In this document: one piece after another, positions 1 to 9,630 of the stretch
Numbering within the stretch: the stretch's first letter is position 1
Layout of the letters: each line of letters opens with the position of its first letter
Source of the DNA: CAKZLS01 sp963771545
GTDB taxonomy: Bacteria > Pseudomonadota > Alphaproteobacteria > Rhodospirillales > Defluviicoccaceae
Length of the DNA: 64,000 bases
NCBI GenBank assembly: GCA_963771545.1
Contig: CAVYTX010000002.1
Coordinates: 1,302,001-1,366,000, forward strand
Reading direction: 5' to 3'
Position numbers and translations under genes: made by a program
Notes under the pieces: model-generated
Told to the model about the DNA's origin: nothing
Database searches by the model: none
The model's input: only the letters and a program-made list of their open reading frames with translations

Positions 1-527
1 CGGTCGTGACTGATGAGGACAAGGGCGGAGCTGATGCCGTTGAGCGTGTTCTCCAGCCATCCGATGGCGGGCAGGTCAAGGTGGTTGGTTGGCTCGTCGA
101 GCAACAGGACATCCGGTTCGGGCGCCATCACGCGGGCCAGCGCGCTCCGTCGCGCCTCGCCGCCCGAGAGCCGGTTCGGATCCTCTTCGCCGTCGAGGCC
201 CAGTTGCGTCAAAAGATATCGCGCTCGATGGGGATCGTCGCCCGGGCCGAGGCCCGCCTCCACATAGGCCCGCGTGGTGGCGTAGCCGGAAAGTTCGGGC
301 TCTTGCGGCAGATAGCGCACCGTCGCGCCCGGCTGCGCGAAGCGCTCGCCGCGGTCGGCCTCCACCAGGCCGGCGGCGATCTTGAGCAGCGTCGATTTGC
401 CCGATCCGTTGCGCCCCACTAGGCACAGCCGGTCTCCTTGGGACACGGAAAGCTCCGCGCCTTCCAGAAGCGGCGTGCCGCCAAACGTCAGATGAATGTC
501 GCGAAGGAAGAGAAGTGGTGGCGCCAT
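1..527 (-). CDS. uup: ABC-F family ATPase, Uup-like (3' end outside window)
   Basis: Soluble duplicated-ATPase protein of the ABC-F family, which acts on ribosomes or branched DNA rather than in membrane transport. Only the first nucleotide-binding domain is in the window, about 175 residues. Walker A GRNGSGKST is at residues 38-46, the signature LSGGEARR at about 120-127, Walker B with DEPTNHLD at about 140-151, and the H-loop SHD at 173-175, where the window ends. The start is the ATG complementary to 525-527. The NHLD form of Walker B and the absence of membrane segments are typical of ABC-F. Assignment to the Uup branch rests on the N-terminal style (CLVGRNGSGKST) and is less certain than the family. 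Confidence 0.85.
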   Translation of the reverse strand, partial: MAPPLLFLRDIHLTFGGTPLLEGAELSVSQGDRLCLVGRNGSGKSTLLKIAAGLVEADRGERFAQPGATVRYLPQEPELSGYATTRAYVEAGLGPGDDPHRARYLLTQLGLDGEEDPNRLSGGEARRSALARVMAPEPDVLLLDEPTNHLDLPAIGWLENTLNGISSALVLISHD

Positions 528-683
528 GAGTCACGCATTTAGAGCATATTGAAACCTTCCGACAGTGCGTTTTCGCATGCCACCGAAACATCGCTTCGAC
601 TATGGTTGTGCACGGCCGGTTGGTTCCCTTATGCTATAAAATGAGCAATCGGGCGGATTTGCAGGTTGAGTGAGAGGGGTCTC

Positions 684-2312
684 ATGGAACGGGAAGCAAT
701 GGAATTTGACGTGGTGGTGGTTGGTGGCGGGCCCGCCGGGCTCAGCACGGCCATTCGTTTAATGCGGTTGGGCCAGGAGAACGAGCGCGAGATTACCGTG
801 TGCGTGGTGGAAAAAGGCTCGGAAATCGGCGCGCATATTCTGTCCGGCGCGGTGATCGAAACCAAGGCGCTGGACGAGTTGATCCCCGACTGGAAGGACA
901 AGGGGGCGCCGCTGCTGACGCCGGCGGCCGACGATCAGTTTCTGTTTCTGACGGAAAAGAAGGCGTATAAGCTGCCGACGCCGCCGCAAATGAACAATCA
1001 CGGCAACTATGTCGTCAGCCTCGGCAATGTCTGCCGTTGGCTGGGCGAGCAGGCCGAGGGCTTGGGCGTCGAGGTTTATCCCGGGTTCGCGGCCGCCGAG
1101 GTGCTGTACCATGAAGACGGCCGGGTCAAGGGCATCGCCACCGGCCACATGGGCGTGGGCCGGGACGGCAAGCCCACCGAGAACCATGAACCCGGCGTCG
1201 AGCTGCACGCCAAGTACACCATCTTCGCCGAGGGATGCCGGGGGTCGCTGACCAAGACCCTGTTCGAGCGCTTCAATCTGCGCGAGGGCGTATCGCCGCA
1301 GAACTACGGCATCGGCATCAAGGAGCTCTGGGAAGTGGAGCCAGCCAAGCATCAGCCGGGCAAGATCGTTCACACCGTCGGCTGGCCGATGGACATGCAA
1401 ACCTACGGCGGTTCGTTTCTGTATCACCTCGAGGGCAATCAGGTGGCGGTCGGGTTTGTCATCGGCCTCGACTACAAGAACCCTCACCTCAGTCCCTTCG
1501 ACGAGTTCCAGCGGTTCAAGACCCACCCCGCCGTGCGCCCCACCTTCGAGGGTGGCCGGCGAATTTCTTATGGCGCACGTGCATTGTCCGAAGGCGGTTA
1601 TCAATCCATTCCCAAGCTTGTGTTCCCCGGCGGCGCGCTGGTGGGCGATACCGCCGGTTTCCTCAATGTCCCCAAGATCAAGGGGACCCACACGGCGATG
1701 AAGTCGGGCATCGTTTGCGCGGACGCGGTGTTCGAGGCGCTTGGGGCCGACGCCGCCGTACCGATTGTCGAGGCCTATCCGGAAGCGCTCAAGAAATCGT
1801 GGGTTTGGGACGAACTGTACAGCGTCCGGAACGTCAAGCCCGCCTTTCACACGGGATTCTGGATGGGGCTTATTTATTCAGCCCTTGATACCTATCTGTT
1901 CTTTGGCCGGGCGCCTTGGACGTTCAAGCATCACCCGGACCATACCCAGTTGAAGAAGGCCTCCGAGTGTCCGAAAATCGACTATCCGAAACCCGATGGC
2001 GTTATCACCTTCGACAAACTGTCATCGGTGTATATCTCCAATACCAATCACAACGAGGATCAGCCCATCCACCTGACCTTGAAGGATGACTCGGTGCCGG
2101 TGAAGGTGAACCTGGCCCTCTATGACGGACCGGAGCAGCGCTACTGTCCGGCCGGCGTCTACGAGTTCGTGGAAGAGGGAGGAGCCCAGCGATTGCAGAT
2201 CAACGCGCAGAACTGCGTGCACTGCAAAACGTGCGACATCAAGGATCCCACACAAAATATTAACTGGGTGGTGCCAGAAGGGGGAGGTGGTCCCAATTAT
2301 CCGAACATGTGA
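684..2312 (+). CDS. Electron transfer flavoprotein:ubiquinone oxidoreductase
   Basis: Passes electrons from reduced ETF (fatty acid, amino acid and choline-type dehydrogenases) to membrane ubiquinone. The protein is 542 aa. An FAD-binding Rossmann motif GGGPAG is at residues 14-19. The C-terminal 4Fe-4S module has Cys488, Cys511, Cys514 and Cys517 (CVHCKTC), the ligand spacing expected for ETF-QO. The ATG at 684 is preferred because GAGAGGGG lies 4 nt upstream; a TTG at 666 in the same frame is possible. The TPR gene begins 11 nt downstream, so the two are probably cotranscribed. A TATAAA at 635-640 could be a -10, but I see no convincing -35. Confidence 0.95.
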   Translation: MEREAMEFDVVVVGGGPAGLSTAIRLMRLGQENEREITVCVVEKGSEIGAHILSGAVIETKALDELIPDWKDKGAPLLTPAADDQFLFLTEKKAYKLPTPPQMNNHGNYVVSLGNVCRWLGEQAEGLGVEVYPGFAAAEVLYHEDGRVKGIATGHMGVGRDGKPTENHEPGVELHAKYTIFAEGCRGSLTKTLFERFNLREGVSPQNYGIGIKELWEVEPAKHQPGKIVHTVGWPMDMQTYGGSFLYHLEGNQVAVGFVIGLDYKNPHLSPFDEFQRFKTHPAVRPTFEGGRRISYGARALSEGGYQSIPKLVFPGGALVGDTAGFLNVPKIKGTHTAMKSGIVCADAVFEALGADAAVPIVEAYPEALKKSWVWDELYSVRNVKPAFHTGFWMGLIYSALDTYLFFGRAPWTFKHHPDHTQLKKASECPKIDYPKPDGVITFDKLSSVYISNTNHNEDQPIHLTLKDDSVPVKVNLALYDGPEQRYCPAGVYEFVEEGGAQRLQINAQNCVHCKTCDIKDPTQNINWVVPEGGGGPNYPNM

Positions 2313-2323
2313 GGCCGAGATCG

Positions 2324-4075
2324 ATGAATTACCAGTTCCGCTGTTTCCGGCTGTTTAGCGTGCGCCAGGCGGTTGCCGCCACGGTGATTGGGCTGATTCC
2401 GGTGGCGTGCGCGTCGAGCGGGGTTGGCGGCGCGGACGGCGAGATGTCCGCCGCTTCCGCCGTGGCGGGACAGACGTTGACCGGCAACTATTTGGCCGCC
2501 CGGCACGCCAGCAAGATCCGCGAGGATTCCGACGCGGCGATGTTCTTGCTGTCGGCGCTGGACGCGTCGCCCGACGATCCGGTGTTGGTGAACCGGGCGT
2601 ACCTGACCCTGCTGCTCGACGGCCGCGTCCCGGAGGCGGTGGTTCTGGCCCGCAAGGTAATCGAGGCCAATCCCCAGGCGACGCTCGCCCAGGTGGTCGT
2701 GGCGGCCGACGACATCCGTGCCGGCCGCTACGCCGAGGCGGACGAGCGTCTGGCGGCGTTGGACGAGGGCCACGTCAGCCTGTTTCTGAGCAAGCTGTTG
2801 CGCGGGTGGACACTGTACGGCCTCGGACACCCCGAGCAGGGCATCGCCGAGCTTAAGGTGCTGGCCGACCAGCAGGGCCAAGAGACGCTCTACAACCTGC
2901 ACGCGGCGCTGATCAGCGACGCCGCCGGCTCCGGCGAGGACGCCGTGCGGTACGCGCGGGAGGCCGCCAAGGGCGAGCGGCTGTCTTTGGTCCTGGTGCA
3001 GTTGGTTGGGGGCGTTTTCGAGCGTGCCGGGGCGTCCGACGAGGCGCGCGACCTTTACCGGCGTTACCAGGACGAGCATCCGGGTTCGGCCATGGTCGCG
3101 GCCGCCCTGAAGCGCGTGGACCGGAACGCCGTTCATCCCCGGGAGATCGAATCCGCGAAGGATGGCGCGGCACTTGCGTTATTCGACGCCGTCGGCGCGC
3201 TTTCGCAACAGAATACCGCGGAAACGGCGTTGGTGCTGGGCCAGCTTGGCCTCCATCTGCAACCTGAATTTCCGGCGCTGCAGATGCTGGTGGCGGACTT
3301 GATGGAATCCCTGGGCCGGCGCGACCAGGCCAATGAATTGTATGCGTTGGTGGACACCGCGTCGCCGCTATCGCGGCAGGCGCGCCTCAACATCGCCCTC
3401 AACCTCAACCGCATGGGCCGGTTCGACGAAGCCGCCGAACAGCTGCGGGCCCTGGCCGATGAATATTCCGACAATTCCGAGCCGCTGGTGGACCTCGGCG
3501 ATATCCTCCGCTCGCGCGAAAAATTCGATGACGCCGTGGTCGCCTACGACGGCGCCGTCTCGCGCATTCCCGAGTTGAAACCCTATCACTGGCGGTTGCT
3601 GTATGCTCGCGGGATTGCCCTCGAACGCGCCAAACGCTGGCCGCGCGCGGAGAAGGACTTCCTCATGGCCCTGGCGTTCCAGCCGGACCAGCCGTTCGTG
3701 CTCAACTATCTGGGATATTCGTGGATCGAAAAGGGCCGGAACCTGGACCAAGCCCAGGAGATGATCCGCAAGGCGGTGGAGCAGCGCCCCGATGACGGAT
3801 ATATCGTCGATAGTCTCGGCTGGGCTTATTATCAGGTCGGCAAGCACGAGGACGCGGTCCGCGAACTGGAACGCGCGGTGGAGTTGCGGCCCGAGGATCC
3901 GGTGATCAACGATCACCTGGGCGACGCTTTATGGGCCGTGGGACGCACCCGCGAAGCCGGATATCAGTGGCAGCGCGCTCTCGGTCTCAACCCGGATCCG
4001 GAGTTGAAGAGCAAGCTCGAAGCCAAGCTCGACAAGGGATTGGTCAGGGAGGCCAACGCCGCGCACCATGAGTGA
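2324..4075 (+). CDS. Exported tetratricopeptide-repeat protein
   Basis: A 583-aa protein with a basic, then hydrophobic N-terminus ending near VACASSG, consistent with a signal peptide. The cysteine could be a lipidation site, but the preceding residues (IPVA) are not a standard lipobox. The rest is alpha-helical TPR repeats with alternating Ala/Gly/Tyr positions; the clearest are in the last 200 residues (for example DGYIVDSLGWAYYQVGKHED). Such proteins scaffold envelope complexes; the partner cannot be named. A GTG at 2309 is in frame, but the ATG at 2324 is a more natural start. The stop overlaps the ispE start by 8 nt, so translation is probably coupled. Confidence 0.8.
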   Translation: MNYQFRCFRLFSVRQAVAATVIGLIPVACASSGVGGADGEMSAASAVAGQTLTGNYLAARHASKIREDSDAAMFLLSALDASPDDPVLVNRAYLTLLLDGRVPEAVVLARKVIEANPQATLAQVVVAADDIRAGRYAEADERLAALDEGHVSLFLSKLLRGWTLYGLGHPEQGIAELKVLADQQGQETLYNLHAALISDAAGSGEDAVRYAREAAKGERLSLVLVQLVGGVFERAGASDEARDLYRRYQDEHPGSAMVAAALKRVDRNAVHPREIESAKDGAALALFDAVGALSQQNTAETALVLGQLGLHLQPEFPALQMLVADLMESLGRRDQANELYALVDTASPLSRQARLNIALNLNRMGRFDEAAEQLRALADEYSDNSEPLVDLGDILRSREKFDDAVVAYDGAVSRIPELKPYHWRLLYARGIALERAKRWPRAEKDFLMALAFQPDQPFVLNYLGYSWIEKGRNLDQAQEMIRKAVEQRPDDGYIVDSLGWAYYQVGKHEDAVRELERAVELRPEDPVINDHLGDALWAVGRTREAGYQWQRALGLNPDPELKSKLEAKLDKGLVREANAAHHE

Positions 4076-4946
4076 GCGGGCGTCCGGCGGCGTTACCGCG
4101 AGCGCGCCGGCCAAGATTAACCTCTACCTCCACGTCACCGGTCGCCGCGCCGATGGCTATCACCTGGTGGACAGCCTCATCGCGTTCGCCGGGTTGGGCG
4201 ACACCATCCATGTCCGCGCCGCCGACGGGTTGCGCCTGAGCGTATCGGGCCCGTTCGCCGCCGCAGTTCCCACCGGACCGGAAAATCTGGTTTTGAAAGC
4301 GGCGCGGGCGCTCGCCGGCGCCGCCGGAGTCGAGGCGCGGGCCGGCATCCGCCTGATCAAGCGGTTGCCCGTGGCCAGCGGTATCGGCGGCGGCTCGGCC
4401 GACGCGGCGGCGGCGCTCAAGGCCCTGATGGAGTTGTGGACGGTAAATCTCCCGGCCAAAGATCTGCGCGCGCTGGCGTTGACCTTGGGCGCCGACGTTC
4501 CGGTGTGCTTGGCCGCACATCCGGCCTGCGTGGGGGGTATCGGCGAAAAAATCGATCGGGCCCCGCCCCTGCCGGCCTGCTGGGTGGTGTTGGTCAATCC
4601 CGGCGTGGCGCTCTCCACCCCCGCCGTGTTCAAGCGCCGCAAGGGACCGTTTTCCGCCGAAGCGCGATTGCCGGCACCGCTCGCCGACGCCGAGGAGCTG
4701 GCAAGGCGCCTGGCCGAGCGCCGCAACGATCTGACGGCCGCCGCCGTGGCCCTGGAACCGGCGGTGGGCACGGTGCTGCCCGAGCTCGATCTGTTGCCCG
4801 GCGCTCTATTGAGCCGCATGAGCGGTAGCGGCGCCACCTGTTTCGCCCTGTTCGCCACCCCGGGGGACGCGGAGCGGGGCGCCCAGCGCCTGGGGCGGGA
4901 ACACCCGGAGTGGTGGATCGCCCCGGCGCCGCTGATCCAGGGGTAG
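4068..4946 (+). CDS. ispE: 4-diphosphocytidyl-2-C-methyl-D-erythritol kinase
   Basis: GHMP-family kinase that phosphorylates CDP-methylerythritol in the non-mevalonate isoprenoid pathway; cytoplasmic and usually essential. The protein is 292 aa, the normal length. The N-terminal APAKINLYLHVTGRRADGYH is the IspE signature, and the glycine-rich ATP loop PVASGIGGGSADAAAAL is at about residues 101-117. A C-terminal RMSGSGATCFALF is the third GHMP motif. The ATG overlaps the end of the upstream TPR gene. An ETF-QO / TPR / ispE order is common in Alphaproteobacteria (from family knowledge, not checked here). Confidence 0.95.
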   Translation: MSERASGGVTASAPAKINLYLHVTGRRADGYHLVDSLIAFAGLGDTIHVRAADGLRLSVSGPFAAAVPTGPENLVLKAARALAGAAGVEARAGIRLIKRLPVASGIGGGSADAAAALKALMELWTVNLPAKDLRALALTLGADVPVCLAAHPACVGGIGEKIDRAPPLPACWVVLVNPGVALSTPAVFKRRKGPFSAEARLPAPLADAEELARRLAERRNDLTAAAVALEPAVGTVLPELDLLPGALLSRMSGSGATCFALFATPGDAERGAQRLGREHPEWWIAPAPLIQG

Positions 4947-5058
4947 CGCCGGCCGCGGCGCGGCTTACAAAGCGGATAGGAATACGCCGCCGTTTCGGGT
5001 ACGACCTTCGGTTCTGATCGGGGCCCGATCCGGGGCTGGGGGAACTCCGGAGGGAATC

Positions 5059-6896
5059 ATGGAAGAACATCTCATCATGATGGTCGCGCTGATCGGCGCG
5101 CTCGGCTTCGGGTCGCAATGGCTGGCCTGGAGGCTTCAGTTGCCGGCGATCGTTCTTCTGGCGCTCGCGGGGACGATGGCCGGCCCGGTCCTGGGGGTAC
5201 TCGACCCGGTCGAGGATTTCGGCGAGCTGTTCCGGCCGATGATATCCATCGCGGTCGCCATTATCCTGTTCGAGGGCGGCCTGAACCTCGATTTCCGGGA
5301 ACTGCGGGGCGTTTCCCGGGCCGCCGCCGCCTGGTCATCGTCGGCGCCCCCATCGGGTGGCTGTTGGGTTCGCTCGCCGCGCGCTACGCCGCCGGCTTGT
5401 CCTGGCCGGTCGCCATCCTGTTCGCGGGGATCCTCGTTGTCACCGGACCGACCGTCATCATTCCCCTGCTGCGCCAAGCCAAGCTCGCTTCCCGTCCGGC
5501 GGCGGTCTTGAAATGGGAGGGCATCATCAACGATCCCATCGACGCGCTGCTGGCGGTGCTCGTTTACGAGGTGGTGTCCGTCACCCATGGCCGGGAAACG
5601 CTCGGTGACGCCGGGACGGTGCTCGCCGTCGCCATCGGCTTCGCCGTGGCTCTCGGATTTGGGTTCGGCCGTCTGATCGCCATCGCGTTCTACCGGGGCA
5701 TGGTGCCCGAATACCTGAAGGCCCCCGCTGTCCTCAGCGCCGTTCTCGCATGTTTCGAGTGCGCCAACCTCGTCCACGAGGAAGCCGGGCTGTTGGCCGT
5801 CACGGTGCTGGGGGTGACGCTGGCCAACTCACGGCTGGCGAGCATCGACGAGATGCGCCGCTTCAAGGAAAATATCACGATCCTCCTGGTTTCCGCCGTG
5901 TTCGTCGTCCTCAGCGCGTCGCTGCCCCGGGACGTCATCCTCGCCGCCGACTGGCGCATGGCGGCGTTTGTCGGCGCCGTGTTGTTCCTTGTTCGGCCCG
6001 TGACCATTTGGCTCAGCACCATCGGCTCCGGGTTGACTTGGCAAGAACGGACGTTGATCGGCTGGATCGCCCCGCGCGGGATCGTCGCGGTCGCGGTGGC
6101 CGGCCTGTTCGGTCCCGCGCTGGTCAATCTCGGCTACCAAGACGCCGCCATGCTCGTCCCGCTGACCTTCGCCATCGTGTTCGCGACGGTCATCGCCCAC
6201 GGCTTCAGCATCGGCTGGTTGAGCCGAAAGCTGGGACTATCGGCCACGGAAAAACCCGGCATCGTTCTCGTCGGCGCGTCGCCGTGGAGCATGGGGCTCG
6301 CCGCCGCGCTCAAGGAACTTGAAATCCCCGCCACCGTGGCCGACACCAATTGGCACCGCCTGCGCGAAGTCCGGCTTGCCGGGCTGCCTCCGTATTACGG
6401 CGAGATCCTCTCCGAGGACGCCGAATTCCATCTCGACATGAACCGGTTCGGTTACCTCCTGGCGCTCACGGACAACAATTCCTACAACGCCCTGGTGTGC
6501 TCCCAGTTAGCCCCCGAGATCGGCCGGCACCGAGTCTATGAGCTCGGTTCGCGGCAGAACGGCGAGGAAGATCGCAAGGACTTGGCGTTCACCATCCGAG
6601 GAAGAACGTTGTTGCACTCCGGCGCCGGTTACGACGCACTGGTTCGGCGCCGCCGCGAAGGATGGGTTTTCCAGAAGACCCGTCTGACCGAGGAGTACGA
6701 CGTCGACCGCTATCTTTCCGACCGCCCCGAGGGAACGGAGATGCTGTTCGCGGTGCGGCCGTCCGGCGAAATCGCCTTCAGTACCGACGAGGGCCGGCCT
6801 TCGGCAGGAGCCGGCGACGTCATTCTCAGCTTTTCCCCTCCGCCGCCCCCCGAAAAGGCGGCGAAAAAACGAAAATCGAACGGCGCGCCGGCCTGA
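5059..6896 (+). pseudogene. CPA1-type cation/proton antiporter with C-terminal TrkA-N-like domain, frameshifted
   Basis: A NhaP-type Na+/H+ or K+/H+ antiporter of the inner membrane, about 612 aa if the frame is repaired. The N-terminal part (5059 to about 5320) carries LQLPAIVLLALAGTMAGP and ILFEGGLNL. The rest continues in another frame from about 5330 (LVIVGAPIGWLLG, VTGPTVIIPLLRQ, INDPIDALLAVLVYE). Membrane segments fill the first 400 residues. A soluble TrkA-N-like domain follows (GIVLVGASPWSMGLAAAL, then LALTDNNSYNALVC), and the tail is Pro/Lys rich. The frame changes inside a GCC-repeat tract at about 5318-5332, a slippage-prone site, so this may be a sequence error. AGGGAATC precedes the ATG. 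Confidence 0.8.
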
Positions 6897-6956
6897 CGGA
6901 CGCCGGTTGCGACCCGCGTGGTTTGCGGCTAAGTATGGGGCGCTTCTCCCGAGAAT

Positions 6957-7031
6957 TGGGGCGTGGTGAAATTGGCATCACACCTGGTTTTGGTCCAGGC
7001 ATTTCAGGTTCGAGTCCTGACGCCCCAGCCA
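6957..7031 (+). tRNA. tRNA-Gln (anticodon TTG)
   Basis: A 75-nt cloverleaf with encoded CCA. The acceptor stem is TGGGGCG (6957-6963) paired with CGCCCCA (7021-7027), with discriminator G and CCA at 7028-7031. The anticodon arm CCTGG/CCAGG (6983-6999) encloses loop TTTTGGT, giving anticodon TTG at 6990-6992. The T arm is CAGG-TTCGAGT-CCTG. The TGGGG start with G discriminator is typical of glutamine tRNAs. Its 3' end is the apparent integration site of the adjacent element. Confidence 0.95.
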
Positions 7032-8570
7032 AATCTCAGAAACGCCGCTGGAGACCTCTCCGGCGGCTTTTCGTTTGGCGTCTTTCTCCGCTGTTTGTGC
7101 AATGAGATCAAAGGGTTCGCGCAAGGTGGCGGTCAGTTCTCCATCCCGCCAGGAGCAGTTCGAAACTAAGAAATTGAGAAGCCGCCGTTTTTCGCGCGGT
7201 TCTTGCTTCATGAAAAGCCTTTGGGCGTTCTGCGCCAGTTCGAAAAGGCGCACACCTTCTTCGAGGTAGGATTGGTCGGCGTTTTGATGGCGCTCGATAT
7301 CCCGCAGGCAGCGATCCTGCTCGGCGCGCCACTCCGCGGACATCTTTTCGAAGAACGCGGCTTCAATGGTGCCGTCGAGCTTGTCCACATAGGCGGTGTG
7401 AATGCGGTTCTGAAGCCGATCATAGTCCGCGCGGAGACGTTTGATGGCGGCCTCGTGCTCGTGCCTCTCGTCGGCATGGCTTTGATGCAAGGCGTCGCGC
7501 ACCCATACCAGGACCTCATCGTCGAACGTGAGCCGGCCGAGCAGTTCCCCGAACTTCTGTTCCAGAACCTCCTCCCGCACATAGGGTTCGTCGCATTTAC
7601 CCTTGTAACCGGTGCAGTGGTAATAGACGTAACGCTGCTTCTTGATTTCACCGACGACCGAACAACCGCAGTGGCCGCACGCGATCAGGCCCGAGAAAGC
7701 AAAATTGTGCTTCACGCGGCGATGCTTGCTGGCGATGCGACCGTCAAGCATGTCCTGGACACGCTGCCACAAGTCACGAGAGACCAGCGGTTGGTGGCCG
7801 CCCTGATACATCCGGCCGCCCCACTCGAATTCCCCCATGTAGAGCGGATTTCGGAGGATCTTGTGCACAGTGCTGGTGGGGATGGGTTTCCCGCTCTTTC
7901 GATAACTGAAGCCCGCTTCGCGCGCCCTTTTCGCGAGGTCCCTTAGGGTCATGCCGCCAGCGGCGTACCACTCGAAAAGCTTTGTGACTTGGGGCGCGAG
8001 ATCGGGATCGGGTTCGATGATTTGTTTGCCGTTGGCGCCGTCGGTGTTCCTGTAGCCGAGCGGCGCGGCCGAGGGCCAGATCCCTTGCTCGGCCTTTTCC
8101 AGCATGCCCTTGCGTGCTTCTTCCGAGAGGTTGTCGATGTAGTTCTTCGCCATCAGAACCTTGATGCCGTGCATAAATTTCTCGGAGGACCGCGAGTCCC
8201 ATGACAGGACAACGCCTTCCTTGACGAAGTGGATTTCGAGATCGAGGTCGTCCAAAGTTACCCAATCTTTGAGATTGCGGTAAAGGCGGTCCGTCTTTTC
8301 GACCAAGACGATGCGAACATTAGAATTCGCTCTGAGAAACGCGATCATCTCGCCGAAGTTGATGCGGCCGGTTTGTTTTGCCGTCTCGACGTCGACATAT
8401 TCCTGAACAACCGAGAAGCCTTCCTTCGTCGCGTATTCTTGCAAGACCTTGAGCTGGGCGGGAATGGAGAAGCCTTCCTTCTCCTGCTCCTTCGATGAGA
8501 CGCGAGCGTAGAGAACCGCTGTCGCATGCTTCGGCTTTCGTGCGGGTGAATTGTTTTGATATCTGGTCAT
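6978..8570 (-). CDS. Large serine recombinase (site-specific integrase)
   Basis: Integrase of the element inserted at tRNA-Gln; it cuts and rejoins DNA through a phosphoserine intermediate. The protein is 530 aa. The resolvase domain has LYARVSSKEQ with the likely catalytic Ser25. The central recombinase domain includes PLGYRN and NPLYMGEFEWGG. A zinc-ribbon follows (CGHCG, then CTGYKGKCD), with a coiled-coil-like helical region after it. The last 17 residues (WLGRQDSNLKCLDQNQV) are encoded by the antisense of the tRNA-Gln 3' half, and the stop lies in the tRNA D arm. Codon use is less GC-rich than in the core genes. The ATG sits only 2 nt from a perfect dyad (8573-8592) and has no Shine-Dalgarno. 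Confidence 0.92.
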   Translation of the reverse strand: MTRYQNNSPARKPKHATAVLYARVSSKEQEKEGFSIPAQLKVLQEYATKEGFSVVQEYVDVETAKQTGRINFGEMIAFLRANSNVRIVLVEKTDRLYRNLKDWVTLDDLDLEIHFVKEGVVLSWDSRSSEKFMHGIKVLMAKNYIDNLSEEARKGMLEKAEQGIWPSAAPLGYRNTDGANGKQIIEPDPDLAPQVTKLFEWYAAGGMTLRDLAKRAREAGFSYRKSGKPIPTSTVHKILRNPLYMGEFEWGGRMYQGGHQPLVSRDLWQRVQDMLDGRIASKHRRVKHNFAFSGLIACGHCGCSVVGEIKKQRYVYYHCTGYKGKCDEPYVREEVLEQKFGELLGRLTFDDEVLVWVRDALHQSHADERHEHEAAIKRLRADYDRLQNRIHTAYVDKLDGTIEAAFFEKMSAEWRAEQDRCLRDIERHQNADQSYLEEGVRLFELAQNAQRLFMKQEPREKRRLLNFLVSNCSWRDGELTATLREPFDLIAQTAEKDAKRKAAGEVSSGVSEIWLGRQDSNLKCLDQNQV

Positions 8571-8572
8571 GT

Positions 8573-8592
8573 TGTTTAGCTTATACTAAACA
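8573..8592. promoter_or_regulatory. Dyad operator site A at the integrase promoter
   Basis: Perfect inverted repeat TGTTTAG-N6-CTAAACA immediately upstream of the integrase ATG. On the minus strand the 6-nt spacer reads TATAAG, a plausible -10, so a bound repressor would occlude the promoter. Sites with the same 7-6-7 layout occur at 21172-21191 and 22418-22437. Binding by the element's XRE protein is inferred. Confidence 0.6.
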
Positions 8593-8633
8593 CCCTCAGG
8601 GCGCAATTCATAGCGCCTTTAAGTTCCAGTGGC

Positions 8634-9630
8634 TCAATCGGCGGGTTCGTCCTCTGTGTCCCACTCATCTGCATCTAGCTTTTTGACCCGATTGGCCAGC
8701 ACTCGGTGCATGTCGTTCAGGCGTTTGGCCAGCCATTCGTGTTGGCGCAGCCAATCCGCTTTGTCCTCCGGGTCCACGTCGTTGAGGTAGGACGAGACCC
8801 GGCAGTCACGCCGTTCTGGCAGTTCCTCCCACTCCAACGGGAAACCAAGTTCCTTTTCGATCGCTTCTTTCTGCCCTTAGAATCGCGAAAAACGCCTTTG
8901 CTTTGTTTCCGGCAATGTAGAGTTCCGCCCGGATCTGGTTTTTCTGTCGGAGCATGGCGGCACTCAAATTAAATCCGCTGCGCCCGACGCCATGAGCAAT
9001 CCAGGACCGGGGCCGAGGTTTGCGATTTCCGGAGATCGGTCCGTCCAGCTGGTTAAGAACATCTTGGAATGTAGTCCAGTATTCCAGTTGAGTGATCCGG
9101 GTCTCGGACAGCTCTGCGTCGTCGATGTTACGGGCGGCACGGGCGACCGACTTGGACCAGTCGTTGGGCTTGGAGACGATGTTGAATTTCGGAGCGGCGG
9201 GCGAATCTCCGATCCGCCACAGCTCCACCTCCAGTCCGAAAAAACGAAAACTCTCGTCGGTTATTTTGTTGAGCCAGTCGAGCGTGGCGCGATGTTCCTC
9301 GGTAAAACGCGCCGCGATCCAGACGATGGTAACGGCCTGAAGGCCCGAGGCATACGTCAGCAGTTGTCCGAGATGGGTGTGGTCCGTGCGCTCCAGCTGG
9401 TTCTCAACCAGGACCCAGGCGTCGGTGCCGATGTCCTTGCAAAGAATGTCGGCGCGGAACGGGCCGACTGCTCTCTCCTGCGCTTCCAGTTCCAGGTCGA
9501 TACCGAGCGTCTCGCCCAGCACGGTGAGGTTGTCGGGCCGTGCGAGCCAGGGGGTGAAGTCCGTCGCCTCGCTGGTCCAGATTTCTCGCAGATCGACGCA
9601 TTCAAGGCGGCCGAGGGGTGGTGACGTCAT
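8634..9630 (-). pseudogene. DUF4268-like protein of a restriction-modification locus, frameshifted
   Basis: Protein of about 331 aa if the frame is restored. The N-terminal part resembles a nuclease-fold domain (VENQLERTDHTHLGQLLTYASG), as seen in proteins accompanying type I restriction systems. The C-terminal part resembles DUF4268 (FFAILRAE, then EWEELPERRDCRVSSYL). The two parts are in different frames that meet near 8870-8880, so a single-base indel is likely. The start ATG at 9630 overlaps the hsdS stop (ATGA), placing it last in the hsd operon. Its biochemical role is not known. Family naming is from memory of sequence style, without a search. Confidence 0.65.
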
